From Enterobacter mori LMG 25706 (GTDB taxonomy: Bacteria > Pseudomonadota > Gammaproteobacteria > Enterobacterales > Enterobacteriaceae), in assembly GCF_000211415.1 (NCBI RefSeq), contig NZ_GL890777.1, forward strand, positions 19,538 through 83,537: a stretch of 64,000 bases of DNA. The letters are read 5' to 3'. Positions 50,949-59,272 of the stretch are shown here, in pieces. The notes under the pieces were generated by a model. That model saw only the letters and a program-made list of their open reading frames with translations. It was not told where the DNA came from and did no database searches. Position 1 is the first letter of the stretch. The number at the start of each line of letters is the position of its first letter. Both the position numbers and the translations under genes were made by a program.

Positions 50949-51878
50949 ATGAAACCGCTGCTGGATGTTCTTATTATTCTGGATGCGCTGGAAAAAGAGG
51001 GAAGCTTCGCCGCGGCGTCAGCGAAGCTTTATAAAACGCCTTCGGCGCTCAGCTATACCGTGCATAAACTTGAAAGCGATCTGAACATTGAACTGCTGGA
51101 TCGTTCCGGGCATCGCGCGCGTTTTACGCGAACCGGACAGATGCTGCTGGAAAAGGGGCGTGACGTTCTCCATACGGTTCGCGAACTGGAAAAACAGGCC
51201 ATCAAACTTCATCAGGGCTGGGAAAACGAACTGGTGATCGGCGTGGATGATACCTTTCCCTTTTCTCTCCTGACGCCGCTGATCGAAGCGTTCTATCAGC
51301 GCCACAGCGTGACCCGGTTAATATTCATTAATGGTGTGCTGGGCGGCTCCTGGGATGCCCTGACGCGGGGCAGGGCGGATATCATCGTTGGGGCACTGCA
51401 TGAGCCCCCCCAGTTGAGCGATTTTGGCTTTGCGCGACTGGGTATACTGGAGCAAATTTTTGCCGTCGCGCCCCATCATCCGCTGGCGAATGAACCGGAG
51501 CCCATTAACCGCCGTATTATTAAAAACTACCGTGCCATTGTGGTGGGTGACAGCTCCCGGCCTGAATGTGGCGTCTCTTCGCAGCTGCTTGATGAGCAAG
51601 AGGCGATTACCGTGTTTGATTTTAAAACTAAGCTGGAGTTGCAAATAAGCGGTCTGGGGTGCGGCTATTTGCCGCGCTATCTGGCGCAGCGCTTTATTGA
51701 TAGCGGTGCGCTTGTTGAAAAACAGGTACTTGCTCAAAGCAGCAACGAATCGGTTTGGGTGGGCTGGAATGAACAAACTGCCGGGCTTCCCAGCGCATGG
51801 TGGCGGGACGAAATTTTAGCAAATAGTGCTATCGCTGCAGTTTACTCTCAGGGCAGCGTCGAGAAATCAGCCAGTTAG
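50949..51878 (+). CDS. yeeY: LysR-family regulator YeeY
   Basis: This 309-residue transcription regulator has an N-terminal winged helix-turn-helix (about 1-60, SFAAASAKLYKTPSALSYTV) and a C-terminal substrate-binding-like effector domain from about residue 90. The ATG at 50949 matches the recalled E. coli length; an in-frame start at 50907 overlaps yeeZ and has no family support. Targets are not known. The putrescine importer gene lies downstream on the same strand after 271 bases. Confidence 0.92.
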   Translation: MKPLLDVLIILDALEKEGSFAAASAKLYKTPSALSYTVHKLESDLNIELLDRSGHRARFTRTGQMLLEKGRDVLHTVRELEKQAIKLHQGWENELVIGVDDTFPFSLLTPLIEAFYQRHSVTRLIFINGVLGGSWDALTRGRADIIVGALHEPPQLSDFGFARLGILEQIFAVAPHHPLANEPEPINRRIIKNYRAIVVGDSSRPECGVSSQLLDEQEAITVFDFKTKLELQISGLGCGYLPRYLAQRFIDSGALVEKQVLAQSSNESVWVGWNEQTAGLPSAWWRDEILANSAIAAVYSQGSVEKSAS

Positions 51879-52149
51879 AAAAAAGAAAATTGCCCGGTGC
51901 GTTGCAAACTATTGCCTTTTGTATCTGATGTGGGGCAAAATGCCGCCGCTGCAAACAAATGAATAATCGACGATATAAAAGGCGTCGGTTATTTTTTTTT
52001 GCATGTACGAAACGAAACTAAAAACCAAGAGGCCGGGCTTCGTACCGGATAGATATTTACTAAAATCCGACAGTTGTTGTCGCTGAGGAAGAAAGAAATG
52101 GGGCAATTTTTCGCTTACGTGGCGGTTATTACCGTAAAGGAGAATAACT
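51879..52149 (+). promoter_or_regulatory. Intergenic region before plaP
   Basis: A 271-base region without a gene lies between yeeY and plaP. It should hold the plaP promoter. No convincing -35/-10 pair or terminator was found by eye. An AAAGGAG ribosome binding site stands directly upstream of the plaP ATG. Confidence 0.5.
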
Positions 52150-53508
52150 ATGTCGCATAACGCAACTCCAAACACCTCTCGCGTGGAATTACGTAAAACG
52201 CTTACGTTGATTCCGGTTGTTATGATGGGCCTTGCCTATATGCAACCGATGACGCTGTTCGATACATTCGGTATCGTATCAGGCCTTACTGACGGTCACG
52301 TTGCAACGGCGTACGCCTTTGCGCTGGTCGCCATTCTCTTTACAGCGCTGAGCTACGGAAAACTGGTTCGCCGTTTCCCGTCTGCAGGCTCTGCCTACAC
52401 CTATGCTCAGAAATCCATTAGCCCGGCGGTTGGCTTTATGGTGGGCTGGTCATCTCTGCTGGACTACCTGTTCATGCCGATGATCAACATTCTGCTGGCA
52501 AAAATTTACTTCGAAGCGCTGGTACCTTCCGTACCGTCGTGGATCTTCGTGGTGGCGCTGGTGGCCTTTATGACCATCTCTAACCTGCGCAGCATCAAGA
52601 CCGTGGCTAACTTCAACACCCTGATTGTTATTCTGCAGATGGGTATCGTTGCGGTTATCGTGGGGTTGATCATTTACGGCGTGTCCCACGGTGAAGGCGC
52701 AGGTACGCTGGCCAGCACCCGTCCGTTCTGGTCTGAAGGCGCGCACGTTGTGCCGATGATCACCGGTGCGACCATCCTGTGCTTCTCGTTCCTGGGCTTC
52801 GACGGTATCTCTTCTCTGTCTGAAGAGACCAAAGACGCCGAGCGCGTGATCCCAAGAGCAATTTTCCTGACCGCGCTGATTGGCGGCATGATCTTTATCG
52901 GTGCTTCCTACTTCCTGCAGCTGTACTTCCCGGACATCTCTCGCTTTAAAGAGCCGGACGCATCACAGCCTGAAATCATGCTGTATGTTGCAGGGAAAAC
53001 CTTCCAGTGGGGTGTGCTTATCTTCTCCAGCGTCACCGTACTGGCATCCGGTATGGCGGCACACGCAGGTGTTTCTCGCCTGATGTACGTTATGGGTCGT
53101 GACGGTGTGTTCCCAACCCGTTTCTTCGGCTACGTTCATCCGAAATGGCGTACCCCGGCGTGGAACGTACTGCTGGTTGGCGCAATTGCACTGATGGCCA
53201 TTAAGTTTGACCTGGTGACTGCAACCGCGCTGATTAACTTTGGTGCGCTGGTGGCGTTTACCTTTGTTAACCTCTCGGTGATCTCTCAGTTCTGGATCCG
53301 CGAGAAGCGTAATAAAACGCTGAAGGACCACTTCAACTATCTGGTGCTGCCAATGTGTGGCGCGCTGACGGTGGGTGCGCTGTGGATTAACCTGGAAGAG
53401 AGCTCAATGGTTCTGGGTCTGATCTGGGGTGCTATCGGTCTGATCTATCTGGCTTGCGTAACCAAAAGCTTCCGCAACCCGGTACCTCAGTACGAAGATG
53501 TTGCGTAA
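52150..53508 (+). CDS. plaP: Putrescine importer PlaP
   Basis: This is a 452-residue APC-superfamily amino acid/polyamine transporter with 12 hydrophobic segments (formerly YeeF). [20 protein letters not shown] near residue 14 starts TM1, [20 protein letters not shown] near residue 206 is the TM6 motif with FGFxG-like break, and [10 protein letters not shown] near residue 387 is a cytoplasmic loop. The protein is nearly collinear with the E. coli proton-driven putrescine importer. Annotation rests on that similarity. Confidence 0.94.
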   Translation: MSHNATPNTSRVELRKTLTLIPVVMMGLAYMQPMTLFDTFGIVSGLTDGHVATAYAFALVAILFTALSYGKLVRRFPSAGSAYTYAQKSISPAVGFMVGWSSLLDYLFMPMINILLAKIYFEALVPSVPSWIFVVALVAFMTISNLRSIKTVANFNTLIVILQMGIVAVIVGLIIYGVSHGEGAGTLASTRPFWSEGAHVVPMITGATILCFSFLGFDGISSLSEETKDAERVIPRAIFLTALIGGMIFIGASYFLQLYFPDISRFKEPDASQPEIMLYVAGKTFQWGVLIFSSVTVLASGMAAHAGVSRLMYVMGRDGVFPTRFFGYVHPKWRTPAWNVLLVGAIALMAIKFDLVTATALINFGALVAFTFVNLSVISQFWIREKRNKTLKDHFNYLVLPMCGALTVGALWINLEESSMVLGLIWGAIGLIYLACVTKSFRNPVPQYEDVA

Positions 53509-53514
53509 TAGTGT

Positions 53515-53546
53515 GTCGGGTGGCGGCTACGCCTTACCCGACCTAC
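53515..53546. repeat. REP-type palindrome after plaP
   Basis: The sequence gtcgggtggcggctacgccttacccgacctac is a typical REP unit with the cctac tail. A second short hairpin cccgc..gcggg follows at 53559-53572 before the terminator. Confidence 0.82.
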
Positions 53547-53573
53547 AAAACACGTAGACCCGCGCCAGCGGGC

Positions 53574-53608
53574 AAAAAAAGCCGGAGACAATGTCTCCGG
53601 CTTTTTTG
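53574..53608. terminator. Bidirectional terminator between plaP and sbcB
   Basis: The palindrome gccggagaca..tgtctccggc is flanked by seven A and six T, able to end both convergent transcripts. Confidence 0.93.
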
Positions 53609-53618
53609 TACCCATCAC

Positions 53619-55055
53619 TCAAACAATCTCTTGCGCATACTGGAACAGGGATTTCAACAGCGCCTGTTTCTCAGCATTCCCTTCATACTGGCCGTAAAGC
53701 ATTTCCAGCTCTTGCGCATAGCTGTTGAGAAATTCCGGTGTAAACACGTTACGTCGATGCTGCAGCCAGCGTTCCTGCTCCACTTCGTCCAGAGTACCCG
53801 GGTAGTTTCGCGCCCGGTAATTGAACATCAGCTTTTCAATGCGCTTATCTGCAAAGGTAATATCCAGTGCCGGTAAATTACGCGGCTCGGTTTGCAGGAC
53901 GATATTCATCGCTGCGCGATCGGCATCGCTGAAGAAACCGTTATAAAGCTGTGCGTCGACGTTCTCAGACGGTACAAACGGCTCGGCTTCCGCAAAGATA
54001 GCGACCACTTTTTCCCGTACCTGCGGGTTGTCGCGCAGCACCTTCAGGTTATCCAGACAGTGCTGACGATTAATACCCAGCCTGTCAGCATCTTCCGGTC
54101 GCAGCGTATTGGCCTGCGCCAGCACCGGACATTTATTGATGTGAACCAGCTTCACCGGTACCGCAGGTAGATCGCCGAGCTCGTTTTTCGGTGTGTAAAG
54201 CCGTTCACGCAGCGTATCGCTGTCCAGTTCCAGCAGCGGGGAGATATCGCCCGCCAAATCCACCATGATAACGGCATTACGATTGTCGGGATGCCATGCC
54301 AGCGGCGCAACCCAGCTGGTATTGCCGCGCCACGCACCGAACATCCCGGAGATGTGTACCAGCGGCTTCATCTGCGGTACATCAATGAGCGTAGTCAGCT
54401 TCTGTTTGCTGCGGTGACTCAACAGATACTCAAACAGACGCGGCTGGGCGGTTTTCACCAGCTTTGCCATGGCAATGGTGGCATAGACGTCTGCCATCGC
54501 GTCGTGAGCATTGCTGTGCTCGATGCCGTTGGCGCGCGTCAGGTGTTCAAGCCTGAAACTCGGTAGGCCATCCTCGTTCTCCGGCCAGTTAATGCCTTCA
54601 GGACGCAGGGCATAACAGGCGCGCATAATATCGAGTAAATCCCAGCGCGAATTGCGGTTCTGCCAGCTCCAGGCATAGGGGTCGTAGAAGTTGCGGTAGA
54701 AGATATTGCGCGTCACTTCATCATCGAAACGGATGTTGTTGTAACCGACCACGCAGGTATGGGGAACGGTAAACAGATCGTGGATGCGGCGGGCAAACTC
54801 CGCTTCGCTCACGCCTTTTTCCCGTGCTTCCTGCGGTGTAATGCCCGTAACCATCACCGCGCCCGGCTGCGGCAGATAATCATCCGCGGGCCTGCAGTAA
54901 AAGACCTCTGGCTCGCCAATGATGTTGAATTCGTCGTCGGTACGGATGGCAGCAAACTGCGCCGGTCTGTCCAGCGCCGGGTGGGTGCCAAAGGTTTCGT
55001 AATCGTGGAACAAAAAAGTTGGGCGCGCGGCAGAATCAGACACCAGTAATATCAT
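53619..55055 (-). CDS. sbcB: Exodeoxyribonuclease I
   Basis: This 478-residue 3'-5' single-strand DNA exonuclease acts in recombination and mismatch repair. The DEDDh exonuclease motifs are visible: FLFHDYETFGTHP near residue 15 (Asp, Glu), GYNNIRFDDEVTRN near residue 98, and EHSNAHDAMADVYAT near residue 173 (His, Asp). An SH3-like and a helical domain follow. The first residues (MILLVSDSAARP) differ from E. coli, and the start is the only suitable ATG near the catalytic domain. It is divergent from dacD. Confidence 0.95.
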   Translation of the reverse strand: MILLVSDSAARPTFLFHDYETFGTHPALDRPAQFAAIRTDDEFNIIGEPEVFYCRPADDYLPQPGAVMVTGITPQEAREKGVSEAEFARRIHDLFTVPHTCVVGYNNIRFDDEVTRNIFYRNFYDPYAWSWQNRNSRWDLLDIMRACYALRPEGINWPENEDGLPSFRLEHLTRANGIEHSNAHDAMADVYATIAMAKLVKTAQPRLFEYLLSHRSKQKLTTLIDVPQMKPLVHISGMFGAWRGNTSWVAPLAWHPDNRNAVIMVDLAGDISPLLELDSDTLRERLYTPKNELGDLPAVPVKLVHINKCPVLAQANTLRPEDADRLGINRQHCLDNLKVLRDNPQVREKVVAIFAEAEPFVPSENVDAQLYNGFFSDADRAAMNIVLQTEPRNLPALDITFADKRIEKLMFNYRARNYPGTLDEVEQERWLQHRRNVFTPEFLNSYAQELEMLYGQYEGNAEKQALLKSLFQYAQEIV

Positions 55056-55253
55056 CCTGTAAAAAATTCACGACGCTATGGTAAACGATCGCGCTAAGCA
55101 GTCCGAATAAAAAGCGCGGTCATGCGTGAAATTTGCGAGACAGCGTCAGAGAAAAATATGCTCTCTGTCACATTTTTTTGCAATTAAGGCAGGTAACGAC
55201 AGCAGAACTCCCGTAAAAAGGTCATCGATTTTTAATGACCTGAGGATATACCG

Positions 55254-56420
55254 TTGAAACGCCGTCTGTTTATTGCTGTTTCTTTACTTGCTTCGAGTAT
55301 CACATCTGCGCTGGCTGCCGATCCGCTGGATTTCTCCCCGCAGCCACCTGCCATCCAGGCGGGGTCCTGGGTGCTGATGGATTACACTACTGGTCAGATA
55401 TTAACGGCGGGCAACGAACATCAACAGCGTAATCCGGCAAGCCTGACCAAGCTGATGACGGGCTACGTCGTCGACCGCGCTATCGACAGCCATCGCATCA
55501 GCCCGGATGATATCGTCACGGTTGGGCGCGACGCGTGGGCGAAAGGTAACCCGGTATTTGACGGATCGTCTCTGATGTTTCTGAAAGAGGGCGATCGCGT
55601 TTCCGTTCGCGATCTCAGCCGGGGCCTGATTGTCGACTCCGGTAACGATGCCTGCGTGGCGCTGGCCGATCACGTCGCGGGTGGCCAGCCGCAGTTCGTG
55701 AATATGATGAATGACTATGTGCAAAAGCTGAACCTGCGCGACACCCATTTCGAAACCGTTCACGGACTGGATGCGCCTGGGCAGCACAGCTCCGCTTACG
55801 ATCTGGCCGTTCTCTCCCGCGCGATCATTCACGGTGAGCCAGAATTTTATCATATGTACAGCGAGAAGAGCCTGACCTGGAACGGGATCACCCAGCAGAA
55901 CCGCAATGGCCTGCTGTGGGATAAAACCATGAATGTGGACGGTCTGAAAACGGGGCATACCTCCGGTGCGGGCTTTAACCTGATTGCCTCCGCGGTGGAC
56001 GGGCAGCGTCGCTTGATCGCCGTGGTAATGGGCGCAGACAGCCCGAAGGGGCGTGAAGATCAGGCGCGCAAGCTCCTCCACTGGGGACAACAGAACTTTG
56101 ATACGGTGCAGATCCTGCACAGCGGTAAAAAAGTGGGGACCGAGCGGATCTGGTACGGTGATAAAGAACAGGTAAACCTGGGAACCGATCAGGACTTCTG
56201 GCTGGCCTTGCCAAAAGCGGAAGTACCGAACATTAAGGCTAAATACGTACTGGATACAAAAGCGCTGGAAGCCCCAATTGCCGCCCATCAGCGGGTCGGT
56301 GAAATTCAGCTGTACGACCGCGATAAGCTGGTGGCGCACTGGCCGCTGGTCACGCTGGAACGCGCTGATAAAGGCGGTATTTTCTCCCGCCTGAGTGATT
56401 ATCTGCATCACACCATCTAA
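55254..56420 (+). CDS. dacD: D-alanyl-D-alanine carboxypeptidase DacD (PBP6b)
   Basis: This 388-residue low-molecular-mass penicillin-binding protein trims peptidoglycan stem peptides. The signal peptide covers residues 1-21 (KRRLFIAVSLLASS..ALA, cleavage near ALA-AD). Active-site motifs are SLTK in NPASLTKLMTGY near residue 63, SGN in VDSGNDACVAL near residue 126, and KTG in GLKTGHTSGAG near residue 228. A C-terminal amphipathic tail anchors it. It starts with TTG at 55254 after a GAGGATA site; the E. coli gene is also recalled to use TTG. Confidence 0.95.
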   Translation: MKRRLFIAVSLLASSITSALAADPLDFSPQPPAIQAGSWVLMDYTTGQILTAGNEHQQRNPASLTKLMTGYVVDRAIDSHRISPDDIVTVGRDAWAKGNPVFDGSSLMFLKEGDRVSVRDLSRGLIVDSGNDACVALADHVAGGQPQFVNMMNDYVQKLNLRDTHFETVHGLDAPGQHSSAYDLAVLSRAIIHGEPEFYHMYSEKSLTWNGITQQNRNGLLWDKTMNVDGLKTGHTSGAGFNLIASAVDGQRRLIAVVMGADSPKGREDQARKLLHWGQQNFDTVQILHSGKKVGTERIWYGDKEQVNLGTDQDFWLALPKAEVPNIKAKYVLDTKALEAPIAAHQRVGEIQLYDRDKLVAHWPLVTLERADKGGIFSRLSDYLHHTI

Positions 56421-56503
56421 CCATTTTGAGCAGACTGGCAGGGTTGCGAGTCTGCTCACATAATAAACACTCCTCGTTTGCCGATAATATTCATTCTGCT
56501 TTA

Positions 56504-56523
56504 TAGTGTATAAATATACAGTA
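56504..56523 (+). promoter_or_regulatory. LexA-binding (SOS) box upstream of sbmC
   Basis: TAGTGTATAAATATACAGTA matches 18 of 20 positions of the extended SOS box TACTGTATATATATACAGTA. It ends 15 bases before the sbmC ATG. sbmC is a known LexA-controlled gene in E. coli, so the site is likely functional, although the left CTGT reads GTGT. Confidence 0.82.
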
Positions 56524-56538
56524 ATAAATGGAGGCAGT

Positions 56539-57012
56539 ATGGACTACAGCATCAAGCAGCAACAGAAACGTAAAATCGCAGGTTTTCACCTTGTTGGGCC
56601 GTGGGAAAAAACCGTTAAGCAGGGCTTTGAACAACTGGTCATGTGGGTGGATGGGCGTCACATTCAGCCGCTGGAGTGGGTAGCGGTTTACTACGATAAT
56701 CCTGATGAGGTCCCGGCAGAAAAACTGCGCTGTGACACTGCCGTCACGGTACCCGACGACTTTATCATTCCCGATAACAGTGAAGGGGTGATGATGACCG
56801 AAATTGTGGCCGGGGATTATGCGGTCGCGACGGCACGTGTTGAAAATTACGACTTTGCGACCCCGTGGTATCAGTTCTTTAATTCCCTCCTGCAGGACAA
56901 TAAGTACCAGATTGCTCCAAAACCCTGCTTCGAACGCTATCTTAATGATGGTAATGCAGATGGCTACTGGGACATTGAGATGTTCGTCGCGGTAGAGCAT
57001 AAAGCGGGTTAA
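56539..57012 (+). CDS. sbmC: DNA gyrase inhibitor SbmC (GyrI)
   Basis: This 157-residue protein of the GyrI-like/SOUL-type fold inhibits gyrase supercoiling and protects from gyrase poisons such as microcin B17. The N-terminus [20 protein letters not shown] and the block [11 protein letters not shown] near residue 71, then [14 protein letters not shown] near residue 112, are characteristic. ATG at 56539 with GGAGG upstream was preferred over one at 56506, which would overlap the SOS box. It follows dacD and precedes yeeA. Confidence 0.94.
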   Translation: MDYSIKQQQKRKIAGFHLVGPWEKTVKQGFEQLVMWVDGRHIQPLEWVAVYYDNPDEVPAEKLRCDTAVTVPDDFIIPDNSEGVMMTEIVAGDYAVATARVENYDFATPWYQFFNSLLQDNKYQIAPKPCFERYLNDGNADGYWDIEMFVAVEHKAG

Positions 57013-57103
57013 CCCTGTAAAAAGTGGGATTTTTAGCCGGGGGCGATCCACCCGGCTGAAAACACAGTACAATTGTGATTTGCCGTGTAGCTGGAGAGCG
57101 GGT

Positions 57104-58162
57104 GTGCGTCCCGACAAATCATTAACGCCGTTTGAAATTCGGTTGTACAAACACTACCGCGTGGTGCATGGGTGTCGCATCGCGCTGGCGTTCGTGTTGA
57201 CGTTTGTACTGGTTCGCTTGCTGGATGTTCCTGAGGGGACGTGGCCGCTGATTACGCTGGTGGTCGTGATGGGGCCCATCTCCTTTTGGGGAAACGTTGT
57301 TCCGCGCGCGCTTGAGCGAATTGGCGGGACCGTTTTAGGCTCCGCCCTTGGGCTAATCGCCCTGAAACTGGAGCTGATCTCCTTTCCTGTCATGCTGGCA
57401 TGGTGCGGTGCCGCCATGTTCCTCTGCGGCTGGCTGGCGTTGGGCAAAAGACCGTATCAGGCATTGCTGATTGGGATTACTCTCGCGGTGGTGGTCGGTG
57501 CGCCCGCCGGGGATATGACTACGGCGCTGTGGCGAAGCGGGGATGTGGTGCTCGGCTCGTTGCTGGCGATGCTGTTTACGGGGATCTGGCCGCAACGCGC
57601 CTTTCTGCACTGGCGCATCCAGATGGCGAATTACGTGACGGCATTTAACCGTGTCTATCAGGCCGGCTTTTCCCCGAATCTGGTTGAACGGCCACGGCTG
57701 GAAAAACACCTGCAGAAGATCCTCAATGATGTCGTCAAAATGCGCGGCCTGATCACGCCCGCCAGCAAAGAAACCCATATTCAGAAAGCGATTTTCGAAG
57801 CCATCCAGACGGTAAGCCGCAATCTGGTCTGCATGCTTGAGCTGCAGATCAACGCGCACTGGGCCTCGCGTCCCAGCCATCTGCTGATGCTTAATGCGCA
57901 GACCCTCAAAGAGACCCAGCAGATGACGCAGCAAACGCTGCTGACCATCGCCCATGCGCTCTATGACGGCAACCCGCAGCCGATACTGGCCAACAGCGAG
58001 CGACTGAATGAGATCGTCGCGGAGCTGAAGCAGCTAATCAATGAACGCCAGAGCGATAACGTGGCGGAAACGCCCATTCATGGCTACGTCTGGCTGAGTA
58101 TGGAGCTGGCGCGGCAGCTAGAGCTGTTATCGCATCTTATTTGCCGGGCGCTGCGCAAATAA
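57104..58162 (+). CDS. yeeA: YeeA, FUSC-family inner membrane protein
   Basis: This is a 352-residue protein with a membrane half (about 25-165, five to six hydrophobic segments, with MGPISFWGNVVPRALERIGG) and a cytoplasmic helical half. It resembles fusaric acid resistance/aromatic efflux (FUSC) proteins. Its substrate is unknown. It starts with GTG at 57104, eight bases after GGAG, giving the same length as recalled for E. coli; an in-frame upstream start at 57080 lacks family support. Confidence 0.92.
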   Translation: MRPDKSLTPFEIRLYKHYRVVHGCRIALAFVLTFVLVRLLDVPEGTWPLITLVVVMGPISFWGNVVPRALERIGGTVLGSALGLIALKLELISFPVMLAWCGAAMFLCGWLALGKRPYQALLIGITLAVVVGAPAGDMTTALWRSGDVVLGSLLAMLFTGIWPQRAFLHWRIQMANYVTAFNRVYQAGFSPNLVERPRLEKHLQKILNDVVKMRGLITPASKETHIQKAIFEAIQTVSRNLVCMLELQINAHWASRPSHLLMLNAQTLKETQQMTQQTLLTIAHALYDGNPQPILANSERLNEIVAELKQLINERQSDNVAETPIHGYVWLSMELARQLELLSHLICRALRK

Positions 58163-58309
58163 AAGGCGTATGTGACGCCTGCTGCTTCGATTCAGCAGCA
58201 ATTGGGGTTATGATAGATTTAAACGATATACTCATTGTCATTCGCAGCCGCTGTCTGTTACAACGGTTGCCTTAACGAATCCGACTCTCACCTTATCAGG
58301 GGTGTAAAA

Positions 58310-58645
58310 ATGGAAACTACCAAGCCTTCGTTCCAGGATGTTCTGGAATTCGTCCGCCTGTTCCGCCGCAAAAACAAACTGCAGCGTGAAATCCAGGACG
58401 TTGAGAAGAAGATCCGTGACAACCAGAAACGTGTTCTGCTGCTCGACAACCTGAGCGACTACATCAAGCCAGGCATGAGCGTTGAAGCTATTCAGGGCAT
58501 CATCGCCAGCATGAAGAGCGATTACGAAGACCGCGTTGATGACTACATCATCAAAAATGCTGAGCTGTCTAAAGAGCGTCGCGACATCTCCAAGAAGCTG
58601 AAAGTGATGGGCGAAATCAAAAACGCTGAAGCAAAAAGCGAGTAA
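58310..58645 (+). CDS. yeeX: YeeX, DUF496 helical protein
   Basis: This 111-residue, highly conserved, charged alpha-helical protein of unknown function has [19 protein letters not shown] near residue 22, suggesting a coiled coil. It is nearly identical to E. coli YeeX. ATG at 58310 was chosen over an in-frame start at 58235, which adds residues without family support. About 147 bases with two short hairpins (58164-58180, 58181-58199) separate it from yeeA. A terminator follows. Confidence 0.93.
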   Translation: METTKPSFQDVLEFVRLFRRKNKLQREIQDVEKKIRDNQKRVLLLDNLSDYIKPGMSVEAIQGIIASMKSDYEDRVDDYIIKNAELSKERRDISKKLKVMGEIKNAEAKSE

Positions 58646-58660
58646 TCGCTGCGAATTGTG

Positions 58661-58693
58661 AAAAAGGCTCTCTGGTGACAGAGAGCCTTTTTT
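58661..58693. terminator. Terminator between yeeX and the convergent cyclotransferase-like gene
   Basis: The stem aggctctc..gagagcct is flanked by AAAAA on the left and TTTTTT on the right. It can serve both convergent genes. Confidence 0.9.
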
Positions 58694-58694
58694 A

Positions 58695-59027
58695 TTACGC
58701 AGAGCGCGGCTGTAGCTGATAAATCCAGGCCTTAACCTGTTTACCCTCAAGGGTGGTCACTATGACCTCAACCCGATCGTAGCCGTCTTCAAACTCATCC
58801 AGCATTTGCCAGTGTGCGGCAAGGTTATCAGAGATAAACAAATAGCCTTCGACGCGGGGCCCGTCCGGGTGGAGCACAATCCCCGGGAAATCCGCTGCTG
58901 CGCCCCAGCCGCGTTCGTAAAACGTGCCGGATACGAAGCCAGCGAGCCATTCACCGCCAATGTTTTCAAGAATATGCGCGTTAGAGTGACCGGGGCGTAG
59001 AGTGCCGTAAACAAACAGTGCGTCCAT
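58695..59027 (-). CDS. Gamma-glutamylcyclotransferase (AIG2/GGCT)-like protein
   Basis: This is a 110-residue small BtrG/AIG2-like domain protein. ALFVYGTLRPGHSNAHIL at residues 3-20 is the family-defining YGTLR loop, and MLDEFEDGYDRVEV near residue 76 carries the usual acidic residue. Such proteins cyclise gamma-glutamyl compounds, but the substrate is not known here. It differs from E. coli YtfP as recalled. It is convergent with yeeX and lies just downstream of the left tRNA-Asn on the same strand. Confidence 0.82.
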   Translation of the reverse strand: MDALFVYGTLRPGHSNAHILENIGGEWLAGFVSGTFYERGWGAAADFPGIVLHPDGPRVEGYLFISDNLAAHWQMLDEFEDGYDRVEVIVTTLEGKQVKAWIYQLQPRSA

Positions 59028-59045
59028 TTATCCTCACCGGAAAAG

Positions 59046-59073
59046 CAAAAAGCCCGCTCGAAAGCAGGCTTTT
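59046..59073 (-). terminator. Terminator of the left tRNA-Asn
   Basis: On the minus strand, AAGCCTGC TTTCGA GCGGGCTT followed by TTT forms a hairpin directly after the tRNA. It resembles the one after the right tRNA-Asn. Confidence 0.85.
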
Positions 59074-59080
59074 CTAAATG

Positions 59081-59156
59081 TGGCTCCTCTGACTGGACTC
59101 GAACCAGTGACATACGGATTAACAGTCCGCCGTTCTACCGACTGAACTACAGAGGA
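59081..59156 (-). tRNA. tRNA-Asn (anticodon GTT)
   Basis: This 76-base tRNA starts TCCTCTGTAGTTCAGTCGG on the minus strand. The acceptor stem is TCCTCTG/CAGAGGA, the anticodon loop is CTGTTAA with anticodon GTT, the T-arm is GGTTCGAGTCC, and CCA is encoded. It is identical in its body to the copy at 60876, which lies in opposite orientation. Confidence 0.98.
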
Positions 59157-59172
59157 ATCGTTGTGGAGGCTT

Positions 59173-59200
59173 ATCTTAGCGGCGAAAAAAGTTTTGTCAA
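59173..59200 (-). promoter_or_regulatory. Promoter of the left tRNA-Asn
   Basis: On the minus strand, a perfect TTGACA (59200-59195) stands 16 bases before TAAGAT (59178-59173), about 17 bases upstream of the tRNA 5' end. Confidence 0.8.
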
Positions 59201-59272
59201 ACCTGATCTTAGGGAAAATCGACTGACTGCTGATTCTGTCGTCAGTTTGTTGTAAATCCAAACATCTTTTTT

